Below, piece after piece: positions 1 to 10,982 of a stretch of DNA of 64,000 nt. The stretch comes from Gnetum montanum. Taxonomy: Eukaryota; Streptophyta; Gnetopsida; Gnetales; Gnetaceae. The stretch covers positions 219,349-283,348 of the forward strand of contig MNCI01014507.1 of assembly GCA_015680685.1 (NCBI GenBank), written 5' to 3'. Numbering within the stretch: position 1 is the first letter of the stretch; the number at the start of each line of letters is the position of its first letter. The notes beneath the pieces are model-generated. The model was not told the DNA's origin, searched no databases, and was given only the letters and a program-made list of their open reading frames with translations. Position numbers and translations under genes: made by a program.

Positions 1-59
1 GTTAACTTGGAAATTTTCGCTTAGAGCTATGCATTCCTTAGTAAAGAAGGTAATTATTT

Positions 60-859
60 TGCTTGTCCTTACTATTGGATTAAGGTGATAGGCCATGATC
101 TTAAAGTAGGCTCACTTCACCTTGGTTAAGGTATCGTACTCCTTACGGTCTACTCTATAGCACCACTGGATCTACCTAAGTAGAGATCTCTACTAGCTTC
201 ATTTCAATGTTGGGTAATTTGAGGGCTTCTATTATTACTTCTACCAAATAAAAGATGATGATGTGTTTGATCTTAATAGTTGCATCCCCTTGTCAGTTGT
301 TCCAAAAGAGATAGGTTTTCCCCATGTACCATTCTCCACTAGTGAAAAGAATTGATCATAGTGAAGATCCTTGTAGTTGCATTTTGACTTCTTGTAATTC
401 AAACTCTAGGAAAGATTCAAAATTTAGTTCCTAAAGGATGAAACTATGAATTTCTTTGCTAGAAACCTTTTCTAGGCATTCCTATGTGAGAATGAGCTTC
501 AAATTGGGTTGCAGTCTTACAACTTCATCCTACTTGGATTACCCTATTTCTGTTGTGGGTATTTGGTGTACAGATTTCACCTTAGGCTCCTTGCACAAGG
601 GCCTTATACCATGGGTGGCCTCAATTGCTTGCTCTTGGGGTTTTTATTGTTGTAGTTGTTTTTGTTGTCCCTTTCCACCACATGGTAATTTCTCTGTAGG
701 CTATGATGGCCCTCCTACCTGCAGTCCTTTTTTGGATGCCATCTATGATCACAAACATAACCTAAGATTATTCTTTTTGGATATAAGCTTGTTTTATCTT
801 GATACTTTTCTTAGGTTGATTGGGTTAGGCTTATTAGTTGAAGTTGAAATTTTATTCAT
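60..859 (-). pseudogene. Unidentified decayed minus-strand reading frame
   Basis: Read on the minus strand from an ATG at 859, about 265 codons stay in one frame with roughly twelve stops and no frameshift that I can see. The stops are TAG, TAA and TGA, for example at 794-796, 743-745, 644-646, 482-484 and 176-178, of the kind made by C-to-T or G-to-A changes. The product is Lys/Glu-rich with a Gln/Lys-rich patch near codon 70 (KGQQKQLQQ) and a hydrophobic stretch near its end. I recognise no domain. The J tail (1540-3130) lies on the same strand just upstream, so a retroelement ORF is the likeliest source; a host pseudogene is possible. The plus-strand ORF at 456-890 is its shadow. Confidence 0.4.
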
Positions 860-889
860 AAGTCCTTATTTAGTGATTGTAAGCATTTG

Positions 890-1540
890 ATATTATTTTG
901 TTCATGCTTTAATAAAGGTTGATTGTTAATATTAACTCTTATGATTATTAATTTAATATATTATCCATGGGGTGTTAGAAAAAGTTTCCATGAAAAGTAG
1001 TGTTTGATACCTCCATGACATAAAGCATACCTTGGGTAGCTTAAGGACCAAATAATGTGTGAAAATGGATAATTGGTTTTCATGTTATGGCTCTTAGAAG
1101 GCTTTGGCCTTTGAAAAATTGCAAAAACTCCTCTTCCATTTGGAAGAAAATGTAAAAAATGAGCTAAGAATTGCATGTATTTATAGGAGTTTATGTTGCA
1201 TTGATGGTGATGCATCAACAAGGCTATGTTGACTTGTCTAGCAACATCAATGGGGCTACATTGATGTAGCTATTTTGAAACTTCATATACTTGAATGGGT
1301 TTGTAGCTGAAACAAGAATGAAATGAAAGCCAAAAAGTCAGGAAAACATGACAAAAATAAATTATGATCATAGTTTTAAAAAATTAAAGCATTATAATCA
1401 TGCAAAATGAGTAATTTAGAAGATATTTGTTATGCCAAACTAAAGAAAAACTAGATGATGTAAGCTATCAAAATTATTAAGATCAAAACTAAACCCATGA
1501 TTATGGGGTTTATCCTAAAGAAAACTAAGAGATATGCAAA
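890..1540. other. AT-rich stretch without recognisable gene
   Basis: I see no coding signal shared with other parts of the window. A short minus-strand ORF (961-1221, 86 codons) has no recognisable motif. At about 1195-1265 there are short direct and inverted copies of a word like ATCAATG around GATGCATC. Since J runs on the minus strand towards this stretch, part of it may be J's terminal region, but I could not match it to an LTR. Confidence 0.4.
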
Positions 1541-3130
1541 TAGGTCCTCCCCAAAGTAGGCTTATGCCTAATATATCCCTACATAACCTCATGACAAGGA
1601 GTCCATAGGCATCCTAGATGATGACTAGATATTCAAGTTAAACACCTTACCCATATGAGGAACCATCTTAGGATTATAAAAAATATAAACCAAAACTATC
1701 AATTGACTATGGTATGAGATAGTGAGGTGAAAAAAAATGAAGTGAGAGAATGGTAGAAAGAAAATTTCAGAAGAATAATTGGCATCAAGGTTACATGGGG
1801 TCCTTAGTGAAATTCCTAATTAAGATGATCTGATACTAGTCCATTTCAAGTCTAGACCAAGTCCAATCTAATGATAGTGATCTTGCATTAATATTCTTTC
1901 TTACCTACCATCATGAATTAATGATAATTACCGAGGACAATCATCACTTTAAGGAGAAAAGCTATCATAAGAAGGAAGTAGTTAGGAAGAAGTTCAAACC
2001 TTAGTTAGATGGATGGCTTCAAGCATGAATAACATGTCTTTCCAACTTCATAACTAGTGCTTATAGCCCAAGAGATCTTTAGAGAGGTGTGTTTTGAATT
2101 CTTGTTTTTTTAATTTTATTAGAAACCAAAATGAATAAATACATACTTCCTTTTATGGTTGATAGTAAGAGTGGTGATATACCCATGAGAAACTGTAAAA
2201 CTTAAGAAGGCAATTGAGAAGATAACATAACAAATCCCCTTGAGGTCACACCCTTTTGCATTCCCACTTGGTTCTCTTTTAGTTCATTAGTTAATAAAAT
2301 TATATGTTACTTTTAGTTTTGATGTGAAAGAACCTTCATGCTTCCATGATGTAGAGCTCAACATGAGATAGATGAAATGATGGATGTTATGAATATAATA
2401 CCTAATACCATTAGAAAACTGATAGACTATTAGTAGAAAGCTTAATATAAAGATAAGGTTGGCCTATGTATTAAGTAATTATCTTGAAGCTACATTTAAC
2501 AATTTCCAAAGTTCATAGTGGTCATGGAACAAAATTGGATATTTCAATTAAGACCAAATGAAAATAGCAAGAAAATGTATAAAATAAAAATATATAAAAT
2601 AATTGAAAAAATAGAAATAAAATTGAAAACATATCAAGAATGTTGCAAAACAAAAAATTAAAAAAAAGCCCTTTCATCCTCTTGAAGATGTTATGATAGA
2701 TGGATATCTCCCCCATGATTAAGTTGGAAGGATGAGATTTCAAAAATGGATCATACTTGTTCTTAATTCAAGATGTTACAATTGTAGTTAGATACTTGAA
2801 AGTCTATGAAGGATTTGAGTTGCTGAATGTTGACGACAATGTTCTTTTGAGGGCTTATTAGGTGGTAAGATAACATATCCCCAGAAGAAAATTTCCTTCC
2901 CATAATGTTTCAAACTTAGTTCATTACAACACATGTATGGATTCGAATAGAGAACCTTGTCTCCTAGATTGAATGCAATGTTTCTTACCTATACATCATG
3001 ACATTTTTATTGTATGCTTTGTTCACTTCATTCGTCATGAAGATTACTCTTCAATTTTTATTTGGCACATTAAGTGTCATGAGTCATTTCTTTTATGCCA
3101 AGTTGATGTTCAAGTCAGGCTTACATGTAG
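1540..3130 (-). mobile_element. Element J: minus-strand Ty3/gypsy 3' tail
   Basis: Read on the minus strand this is the end of a Ty3/gypsy element of the A/B family. It has the integrase C-terminus at about 3128-2780, then a 3' non-coding tail. Two tail blocks match element B: 2272-2238 resembles B near 58010-58060, and about 1620-1540 resembles B near 58660-58740, sharing GCCTATGGACTC and CTTTGGGGAGGACC. Only the 3' end is present; RT, RNase H and gag are absent. Its right edge at about 3130 lies just before the LTR of element C. Confidence 0.65.
2780..3128 (-). pseudogene. Integrase C-terminal fragment (element J)
   Basis: Minus-strand translation follows element A's integrase tail closely: DLN-N-LA, then LMTLN, then NEVNKAYNKN (A has NEFHKAFNKQ), then GDKVLYSNP (A has GDKVLYWNP). 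The last motif is the SH3-like C-terminal part of plant Ty3/gypsy integrases. A frame change falls near 2990-3000 and several stops interrupt it. It is a relic and cannot encode a working integrase; the catalytic core and zinc-binding domain are missing. Confidence 0.7.
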
Positions 3131-3132
3131 TT

Positions 3133-3166
3133 GTGAGTGTACAGAGTTTGTGAGTGTATAGAGTTT
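3133..3166. repeat. 17-bp tandem duplication
   Basis: GTGAGTGTACAGAGTTT (3133-3149) is followed directly by a copy with one change (3150-3166). It sits at the junction between J's integrase relic and the LTR of element C. Confidence 0.85.
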
Positions 3167-3170
3167 GTTT

Positions 3171-3718
3171 TGATATCACATCTATGATATCATAGCATCT
3201 ATATCACATCTACTATAATGCACTTTACTTTCTAGCATTTAGCACTTTAATATTTTATTTTATAACAGTGTGAGTACAACCACTTCGAGCATAATATATT
3301 AATGTTTAGTAATCTTAGTAGTGGATACTTGGTACATCTAGCAGTAGAGGCTTGGTAACCCAACAACGTTAATGTAGGTTCAAGATAGATACAAAAATTC
3401 ATTACGAATGCTCTACTCTTAGGATAGCTTAAATTACTCTTAACTCCATAGTTGGTTAGAAATTAATATTTTAATTACTTTATTATTTTAATATTTTAAT
3501 AATAAAAATAATAAAAAATATAAACATCTCATGCCTCAATCGCACTTAACCATATCAATTAGGCTAACAAAAGTGATGATTGGAAAGACAATGACCAACA
3601 ACACGACACTTAATTACTTAGGATACTATTAGCCTAAACTTCCATAAAATTTGACCAAACAATGCGTACACACTTGTAATTTGTATGGTTGGGCATAGGG
3701 AACACTTGCTGCTTATCA
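3171..3718 (+). repeat. 5' LTR of element C (shortened)
   Basis: The right two thirds match the U5 side of the A and B LTRs: a block with CCACTTCGAGCAT, the run of 'aacccag'-type words, and the closing GTATGGTTGGGCATAGGG before a terminal CA at 3717-3718. The left end has GATATC-containing words like the A/B U3 starts. The TATA box and surrounding part found in A and B are absent, so this LTR is internally deleted or belongs to a shorter subfamily. The start is set by similarity and is approximate. LTR fragment H (53010-60781) is its closest relative here. Confidence 0.65.
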
Positions 3719-3719
3719 T

Positions 3720-3736
3720 TGGCATCGTTGTTGGGG
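3720..3736 (+). promoter_or_regulatory. Primer-binding site of element C (tRNA-Asp type)
   Basis: TGGCATCGTTGTTGGGG starts two bases after the LTR's terminal CA. It differs at three transition positions from the complement of the 3' end of plant tRNA-Asp (TGGCGCCGTTGCCGGGG), the primer used by Athila-type elements. Confidence 0.8.
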
Positions 3737-3861
3737 AATTGTTATGCACTAAGTATTCTAGATAATTAAACCATACAAATATTGTTGTAGAAACATAACA
3801 AACCACCATTAGAAAAATAATAATATTTTATTCAAGGAACACTACAAGAACAAACTAAAAG

Positions 3862-5222
3862 ATGTCTTCTTCTTTTAGGGTTAACTCCCAACCTATGGAT
3901 GATGCTACAAAATTTCATGATAAAATATGAAAGAACCCAAATGAAGTATCCCAACAACTCAATGTGATCTATGTCCATCTAGATCCATACTATCCATACT
4001 TCACTTTTATCCTTCATCAAGATAAGTAGATGTGGTGGAGAGACCTAGAGGGAAAAATTGTATTGCCACTAATTGTGTCTGTCATTCCATCAATGTTCAT
4101 GTCAACATTAACAAAGCTAGGACTTGAAGCATTAGCCTTGGAGTACCAAGTGATAGATCACCTTTCCAAAGATTATCAACCTACAAAGACCCAACTTTGA
4201 AAAGACAAACTCATGGAGGTCCACCATGAAGCCTCTAAGGGTAAAAGAGTTCCAATCGCACTAACATCATAGGCCAAAAAGAAGGATACTAAATATCCAT
4301 TAGGGCAACCTCGATGTCAAGGTTCTCCTTCCTTTGAAAAAGATAACATGACTTACCAATGATTACATTCACCCTTGGCAAGCAACCACCGTAAGGGGAG
4401 AATTGGACCCAAAATCATAGGGACCTCAAAGCCAAGGTCTCCCAATCACCAAGCAAGAGAAAAACCAAGGTACCAAAGAAGGAGAGCAAGGCAACATAAT
4501 TCTCTTAGCCCCTCATCCTCATAATCTAGCTTTGACAAGGAAGAACATGATTGAGACCAAAGGATAAATAATCAGGAACAAGATGAAGATGATAGACAAC
4601 TCCATCATAGAGATTGAAGAAGGAAACATAGACAAGAATAGGAAGAAAAAGGGCATCAAGAAAGAAGGCATAGTACGCAACATCATAGGAGACATGGCCA
4701 TGATAGGGGTCACAATGAACAAGATAACTATGATGAACCATTTTTTCCTACAAGAAGTATGATAAACATTTGTAAGGCAATCCACATCCCCACTTGGCAT
4801 TAAAGGGATAGTTGAATCAAATTGCTTGACATGAACAATATTTTTAAATTTGAAGGGAGGTTACAATGCTAATCCACAATACCATTTGTAAGCCTTCCAT
4901 GATGCATGTGCCTTGCAGAATATTGAAAATAACTAAAAGAAGCTTAAGTTATTCCCTATGACACTCATAAAGGAAGCTATAAGTTAGTATAGGTCCTTAA
5001 AATTGGAATCCATTTGTAGATGGAGTACAATGCTAGAGTTATTTAATGACAAGTATAAGACATACTCTAGGATGTCCAACCTAAGAAAATAAATTCAAGA
5101 GTGGAAGCAAGGCAACCATGAATCCATTGATGTAGCCTTGGGAAGGTACTATTTTTTGTTACACTAGTGCCCAGGCCATGGTTTCTCTTAGAGGAAGCAA
5201 CTTTGCCACATCATAGATGGTT
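3862..5222 (+). pseudogene. Element C gag, 5' part
   Basis: The ATG at 3862 opens a frame starting MSSS, as in the gag of elements A and B. It continues with shared blocks (VIYVHLD, FTFILHQD, RDLEGKIVLP), then an Arg/His/Gln-rich region around 4400-4700 and the start of the conserved gag core near 4820. Gag forms the virus-like particle that packages element RNA. Many stops and small indels break it. It ends abruptly at 5222 within the block that in B reads CHPVDGL, where the 5223-8891 insertion interrupts it; the frame resumes at 8892. Confidence 0.75.
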
Positions 5223-5940
5223 CTTAATATCAAATTTCTCATGCTAGCTTGTGGACATAAATTGATATGTTTTAGCCATAGGATATAGTTTCCTAATCTC
5301 AAGATCATCTATTTCTATTTCAAACTGATTACATGATCCATATGGATGCATTTAAGAGATAATGTTAAACTTTTGAATTATTAATTGTTATAGATAATTA
5401 TCATTATTCAACAGTATTAACATTTAACAATCTTCAATTTTCAAGGTTTTACTTAAAACTTAAATTATAGGAAAGTTCTATCCTTAAGTACTAATATTAG
5501 AAAGTTTCAGTTTCTAAACCATGTGTTTCCGCCTTTACCTACACCCCACCACCTAAAAACACTTCCACCATAAGCACCCAAACATGCTCCAGCACATATG
5601 ATGGAGAAGAGTCCTGCAACGATTTAAATATATCATGGCATGAATAACTGCAATGCCAATGTTTCTTGGTTTATGAAGTGGTACAGAACATTCAACATTT
5701 TGGTGCTTGCTATCCTATCATGTTATTTATTGTTGCTATACATTGTACTGTTCCTACTTACAGCCACGAAAAATTTTAAAACCCACCATATGTAGCATGT
5801 GGTTGTACTGTAATCTGTGTTGGACCTTTTTGTTTTATTGGAGCAATTAAGACGAGCAAGTCCTCACTGAAATTATCTATTTATTTCTGCTTTTTCTTCC
5901 CTAAAACTAGTAAGGTGTCGTGTACATTACTGTCTGGTTT
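5223..5940. other. Non-coding left part of the insertion
   Basis: AT-rich with a less AT-rich patch at 5520-5640. It ends in a pyrimidine-rich stretch with TTGAAG just before the LRR relic, which could be an old intron acceptor. No gene is recognisable. Confidence 0.35.
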
Positions 5941-5959
5941 TTGGTTGAAGTAGATGGTG

Positions 5960-6670
5960 AAGTGGTACAGAGGCTTCCAAACTTAACATATTCAGGCCCA
6001 AGAAGCCAGAATTGATGAAGAGGAATTTTCTTAAATTCCAAGGGGATTCATTGCATCTACAAAATGTTAAAAGACTAAATCTTTCTGGAAAATCATTAAT
6101 AAAAATGAAAGCTTCCACCTTGGAAGCAACGAGAAGTTTATTAAGATATTTGAATATAGAAGGATGTGTCTTCTTTAGCCAGCCCTCCATAAAGAAGTTC
6201 AAGGAACTCTGCTATATCAGTCTGGATGACGTGGAAGGATTTCCTTTCAAAAATAGTTCACAACTTCCCAAGCTAGCAGGCTCTGAGCTTGCATCCATTG
6301 ATGTTAAGAAAAGGGATATGTCTAAGGTTCTAAGCTGTTCTGTCTTGAAATATCTTATTTGATTACAGAAATTTAGACAACTGTGGAATGAACCAGAAAA
6401 CTACAATAGATCCATAAAAAAATTGAACAAATTGTCTTTGCAAAGGTTTGAAAATCTTACTCTATTTACTGGTAACTCTAGGCTACTAAAACGTTTTCAT
6501 AAAGATTAGAAATATTTGGAACTATTAGGATTTCAAAGTGTGCCGGAAGTGAACGATCTTAAAGATCTGCTAAAAGTATTCTTTAAGGACTGTGACTTTG
6601 AATCTTGGCCTGAAGTTAGTTGTGAGCTCTCTTTATTGAAATGTTTAACTTTGCAGTTGATTGAGTAGCA
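5960..6670 (+). pseudogene. Leucine-rich-repeat (NLR-type) gene fragment
   Basis: An open stretch at 6012-6362 and its continuation in the same frame past a TGA (6360-6362) read as leucine-rich repeats: VKRLNLSG, LLRYLNIEGC, then LNKLSLQ and LKCLTLQL, spaced about 22-26 residues apart. This style is typical of the LRR part of plant intracellular immune receptors. NB-ARC and N-terminal domains are absent. At least two in-frame stops and a decayed tail from about 6660 make it a pseudogene piece. It lies about 500 bp from an unrelated transporter relic, which suggests assembly from separate genes. The opposite-strand ORF at 5927-6202 is a shadow. Confidence 0.6.
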
Positions 6671-7184
6671 TGATTTGTATATCTGAAGGAGCAGACAGAG
6701 AAGCTAAGAATGTGTGATATGATGATCAAAATATTAGGATCTAGCTGTAAGTGGTTTTCGCCAATGAAAATCACACAGATCAACAAAAGCTTTCCTTTAG
6801 GATCATGCACCAACAGTAATGTTACCAAAAAAAAAAAACACTACAGAAACTTGCTTTATGCAAAATTAGATACCTGCAGAGAATATTGATGCCTGAAAAA
6901 TGCTATTATTGTGAATAGCAAAGTTAGCAATTTCTAATTCTAAGGTGATTTCAACCAGCGAATCAAGGGTAGCATTACCAAAAATGCCATAGAAACTTGC
7001 TTTATGTTTCTGATTGCAAAATTTGAAACTTAGAATCTTCATCCCGCCCTTTACATTTCCAGAACCAAGTCATCTTATGCCCAGTGAAACAAGGGTTATG
7101 CATGGCTGGGTGTCTGTTTGGACCAGATACGTGAATAGGTGTTGCCTGTATCATTTTCTTCCCTGAAACCAGCATCGCCTTACA

Positions 7185-7495
7185 TTCATGATAGCATTTG
7201 GAACTGGGAGCCTAGATGCATGCATGCATGCATTCGGAGCAAACCAGTTTGATGATGCAGTCTCTGAAGAAAGAAGTGAAAGGTGGCTCTTCAATTGGCT
7301 TCACCTCTCAACTGGTGTAGCATCTGTTCTTTCATGGCTACTGTATGGGTCTAGGAAAACGATGAGATGAGGTGGTTTATGGAATTTCAACAACGTTTAT
7401 TGCCTTGGCTATTATCAGCCTCTTTTTTGGCACACCACTGTGTAGATTTCGAAACCTTGGAGGCAACGGTTCAGCGAGACAGAAGGATAAGGCAG
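7185..7495 (+). pseudogene. NPF/PTR-family transporter fragment
   Basis: Two adjoining open stretches (7188-7370 and 7372-7557) join by a frameshift near 7368-7372 to give a piece of the NPF (NRT1/PTR) membrane transporter family. Motifs: FGANQFDD followed by a loop and FNW, then after the shift ALAIISLFFGTPLCRFRNLGG, which corresponds to the family's A-I-x-S-x-FF-G-x-P-LYR-F block. Family members are near 580-residue proteins with 12 membrane helices moving nitrate, peptides or hormones; only about 100 residues are present. The match fades after about 7495, where AG|GT could mark an exon end. Confidence 0.72.
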
Positions 7496-8037
7496 GTTTC
7501 GTAAGGACCACCTCATCATTGTTTTTATCTTATTCTTCTTCTGTTCTTCCTACATAGATGAGATGAGATATGATATCTGGTCTCATCTCATCGATTGCAC
7601 CTGCCTTCTTGCCCACCTCTGCTATTGGACTTCATCTCCTATCTGATCATCTAGGCTCCTATTACTCTTAGAATGGCTTTCGAAAGGTTTTCTTTTCTTG
7701 TGGTGCTTAATCTTTTTCACCTGAGGGATGAGAGAATCGTTATTTTGATCAACCGTTTGTCTTCACTTGCCATAGTTTTACTGTAGCTCCTTTAGGATTT
7801 TTATTTTTCTTTAATTTGTTTTTTTACTGCTCAATCTCTTTATCGTTTGAGTGGAAAATGTATAAATAAATAAATAAAATATTAGATATTTTATCTGTCC
7901 AGGGTCACACATGGATGACTCATTTAGGATGTTGTCAGTTACATAATAATTGTTTATGAAACTGTTGATTTTCTCTCCTTTCCTTGACATGAACACTGAT
8001 ACTTTCAATTATGTCTATTTTGTGTTGCTGGTACAGA

Positions 8038-8525
8038 ATTCGAAGGGATGGAGGAGGTAAAGAGACCCGTGAATGTGAACAGTTTGGTGGAACTAGACTC
8101 CAAAAGGTAGAAGGAAAAGGTAGTAGAGGAAAGAGCACAAGAGGGAAAACTCAGAGGTAAAGGGAGTTCTTCATCTTTCCAGTTTCCTTTCTCTAAAAAG
8201 GTTGTTGTATACAACTAAGAGCTATTATCAAAACTGTGTGAACCCAAAATCCCATCTTCTGTCATCCCTTCTCTTTCTAATGATTTGCTAGACCATTTTA
8301 GGTGCCTTAACGTTGAGGAAGAAGACATAAAATACAAGTTATATTTGAATATGGAATTTTTCTCTAGCTTACCAGTGGTTCAATAATCTGAATGTAAGGA
8401 TCTATTGGAGGAGGTTTACCTACTCGAGGTGCAAGCTGAAAAGCTACTCGAACAAGCTATAGATCTAGGTGTAGAAAATTTGAGGTTCCATAGTAACCTA
8501 AGTGCTTTGTTTTCCTTGTTTTAGT
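8038..8525 (+). pseudogene. Decayed exon-like frame of unknown identity
   Basis: One plus-strand frame runs about 160 codons with four stops and no visible frameshift. It begins right after TGCTGGTACAG, a good 3' splice acceptor. The product is charged and helical near its end (LLEEVYLLEVQAEKLLEQA). I do not recognise it. If the AG|GT at about 7494 was a donor, this could be the next exon of a chimeric transcript with the NPF piece, but that is inference only. Confidence 0.35.
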
Positions 8526-8891
8526 TCTTCTTATTCTTTTTTATGAACTCTAGTTGTTACTGTAAACTTGGTTATGTATGGTTGTTGAATCTTGATGCAA
8601 ATACAATTTAATACAAATATTTGATCATAAAGTCTTTCACTTCAGTTTCAGAACTATCATTTCAAAATCTGTTTTAAAATTTATTTTCTTAGTCTTATAT
8701 TCATGTTCAAAAAGACCTTAAACAAATCAGCTATTGTTTGTTCTTTTTAATGATACAAAGCATTCCATTGCCCTTACCAACTAAGACTATTCATAGGCTT
8801 TCCTATCCATATAGGAGACACTCTTAGGCTTTTGTTTCCTAAATTGTGTTTTGAAGGGGTGTTTCTTGTGATCCATTTTAATGCATCAACA
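8526..8891. other. Right non-coding end of the insertion
   Basis: AT-rich sequence ending in TGCATCAACA before the candidate target duplication. No coding or repeat match to the left end was seen. Confidence 0.35.
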
Positions 8892-10055
8892 ATGGTTTAA
8901 GAAACAAAAGAGACTTTTGGGGTCTATGCCCAAGGGAAACTATCAAAAAATGGATTCAAAGGCTCATTGACTAAGTAGAAAAGATAGAAGTAGAGTTTAA
9001 CAAAAGAGAAAGTATATAGGAGTATAATAGAGATTCCTTCATCCATAAAAAGGAGATTCATCTCTATGGCCTATAGTAGAAAGCACTATTAGAGACAGCT
9101 ATGCAAAAAAAGAACTTATCAACTCAAAAATCTACTACTGAAATATTGGACAAGGTGGATAAGATGTGAAACTCTTTGGATGATAAGTTTCAAATAGCAC
9201 TTAAAATCATGGAGGAAAAAACATAGCAGGGAAATAATGACAATGACAAGAGAATGAAAAATGATATGGAAAAGAATTATTACCATCAAAAGGATAAAGA
9301 TGCAATAATAGAAGGGGTTGCACATTCTGATTTAGATAATGAAGAGTTTGACATATGCTAATAAAAACATTAAAATACTTGTTACTCAATTGTATCATTC
9401 TTGTAGGAGTCTGAGGTGTATACCTTAGACTTGAAATTCATCAAAAGGTAAGCACCTAGGAGGTTGCCTTATCCTCAAGGCAACGATATGTAGTAGTTCT
9501 ACCAATAACAATACTACCAAAGTGGAATGCCATCTCAACCTTAGGACTACTATCAATAGTAGCATAATCCACATTCATGGGGGACACCATTAGCAAGGCA
9601 ACAATACCTTCACTATGAACCAAATCCTTATGGATACTATGTCTAACACCCAGTGTCTCCAAGTGTCTCAACAACCCACATTATTCCCATCATTACTATC
9701 TTCCTGAATATCATAGACTTGACACTTCATAAGCTAAATCTTCCTTCACATATACTCCTCACTACTTGTTGTACCATGTGCCTCATGCCCCACTTCCTTG
9801 CTGCCTACAACACCTATGCAAGATGAAATACCTTTGTAGCCTCAGTAGCAAAATACCATAAGAGTTGTGAACTTGCAAGTGGATACTAATTCAAGTGATT
9901 TTGAGCAAAAATCTTGGAAGAGATCATTTTTCCTTCCTAATAGTCCATCCAAACCATCACAAGCATCTATGGTTGTGGAATCCTCTCAAACTGCCTAAGG
10001 AATATCTATTGAGCTGCCTTCAAACCAAAGACCTAAAAATGTTCAAACTATCATG
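8892..10055 (+). pseudogene. Element C gag, 3' part
   Basis: Resumes the gag of element C at the block matching B's 'TYAQGRLS' and runs through a coiled, charged region, a Gln/Pro-rich region and the C-terminal block (RVVNLQ, RSFF-P-SPSK, ELPSNQ) seen in B at 56575-56740. Heavily broken by stops and shifts. It is cut at 10055 by element A and continues at 17757 into the protease region. Confidence 0.65.
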
Positions 10056-10060
10056 TTAAA

Positions 10061-10850
10061 TAATGAACCGTGATATTGGATCCAACCATGCGATGTCAGA
10101 TACCCAATATCGTGGCCTATCTCCTTGCCTATAAATAAGAGGCGGCACCTTTGGTTTCCACATTAGACAGTTAGTCCCTTAGCCAAACTCTTGCCATTTT
10201 TTCCTTCCAAAGTTAGAATTATTTCTATGTGCCCGTAGTAGGAGTCATAGAGTGAACAGATCTTTATTCAAGCATTGTGTACCTAAGCACACTTTGTGTA
10301 TGGCAATAAAGACAAACTTTATAATAAACCTTGCATCATACAAAATAGATTAATTAGCATTAATTATTATTTAATGTTTTCCTAGTTGATTAATGATTTC
10401 TCTCACCCTACAACTCAGTTAAATATATTTAGTACAACTGCTTCGAGCATGTGTGTAGCGCTTGGTAACCCAGTGCCGATTGGCATTTGGTAATCCTAAT
10501 AGTGTTGCACTTGTTCAAGATGTGTATGGAAAGTGGGAACAGATACTAGTGTTATGAGTAATTAGAACTTAGTTAATGAATAGTTAAATTAGATTAGTTA
10601 CTTAGTTATCTGTCTCCCCCTCCTTACTAGTTCATGATATAAAACACATAAAAACTATAAAAATCATATGCCTCAAGCTTACTTAACCATACAACCATGA
10701 CATACAAGTAAGTTTGGGAAGATAACGATTAACCAACTTGTTATTGTTCCACAAAGGCTCATAGGCACTTAGTCCATGGAATTCGACTGGATCATGTATG
10801 AAATGCGTGTATTCGTATGGTTGAGCGTAGGGGTACCTCATCGCTCTTCA
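10061..10850 (+). repeat. 5' LTR of element A
   Basis: Starts TAATGAACC, a decayed TGATGAACC, and ends CTTCA. Contains TATAAATA at 10130-10137 and AATAAAG near 10304, followed by the U5 block with CTGCTTCGAGCATG. Compared with the 3' copy it lacks about 30 bp of palindromic sequence near its start. Confidence 0.88.
10130..10137 (+). promoter_or_regulatory. TATA box in element A 5' LTR
   Basis: TATAAATA lies about 70 bp into the LTR. The same position holds TATAAACA in the 3' LTR (17028) and TATAAATA in both B LTRs (53350 and 59564). Confidence 0.7.
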
Positions 10851-10851
10851 T

Positions 10852-10868
10852 TGGCACCATTGCCGAGG
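10852..10868 (+). promoter_or_regulatory. Primer-binding site of element A (tRNA-Asp type)
   Basis: TGGCACCATTGCCGAGG, one base past the LTR, matches 14 of 17 positions of the complement of the tRNA-Asp 3' end. All three differences are G-to-A transitions, two of them at former CpG sites. Confidence 0.85.
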
Positions 10869-10982
10869 ACTTAATTGTTTGTGTGCTAAGTAGAACTTAG
10901 GAAATCATTCACATTGTTGGAATGAACCCTTAGGGTTGGTTAAGGAAAAGATAATAGTACATTGCACACTGAACAAGATAAG

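Larger units (their letters stand above)
5223..8891. mobile_element. Insertion with host-gene fragments inside element C
   Basis: About 3.67 kb interrupts the gag of element C. The gag alignment to A and B breaks at 5222 and resumes at 8898, and ATGGTT flanks both sides (5217-5222 and 8892-8897), a candidate 6-bp target duplication. Inside are an LRR relic (5960-6670), an NPF/PTR transporter relic (7185-7495) and an exon-like decayed frame (8038-8525). I find no terminal inverted repeats, no LTR pair and no clear Helitron ends, so the class is unknown. Capture by a transposon fits best; a chance patch of older host sequence is the alternative. Confidence 0.5.

Noticed and set aside
456-890. 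144-codon plus-strand ORF
   Set aside because: It overlaps the more coherent decayed minus-strand frame and shows no motif.
3839-3850. CACTACAAGAA as a CACTA-transposon end
   Set aside because: It lies in the leader between the primer site and the gag start of element C, no partner repeat or transposase is nearby, and G1/G2 are far away.
5927-6202. 91-codon minus-strand ORF
   Set aside because: It is the antisense shadow of the LRR fragment, whose repeat spacing supports the plus strand.
10852-10868. tRNA-Asp gene fragment
   Set aside because: Only the 17-bp complement of the tRNA 3' end is present, directly after an LTR: a primer-binding site, not a tRNA gene.
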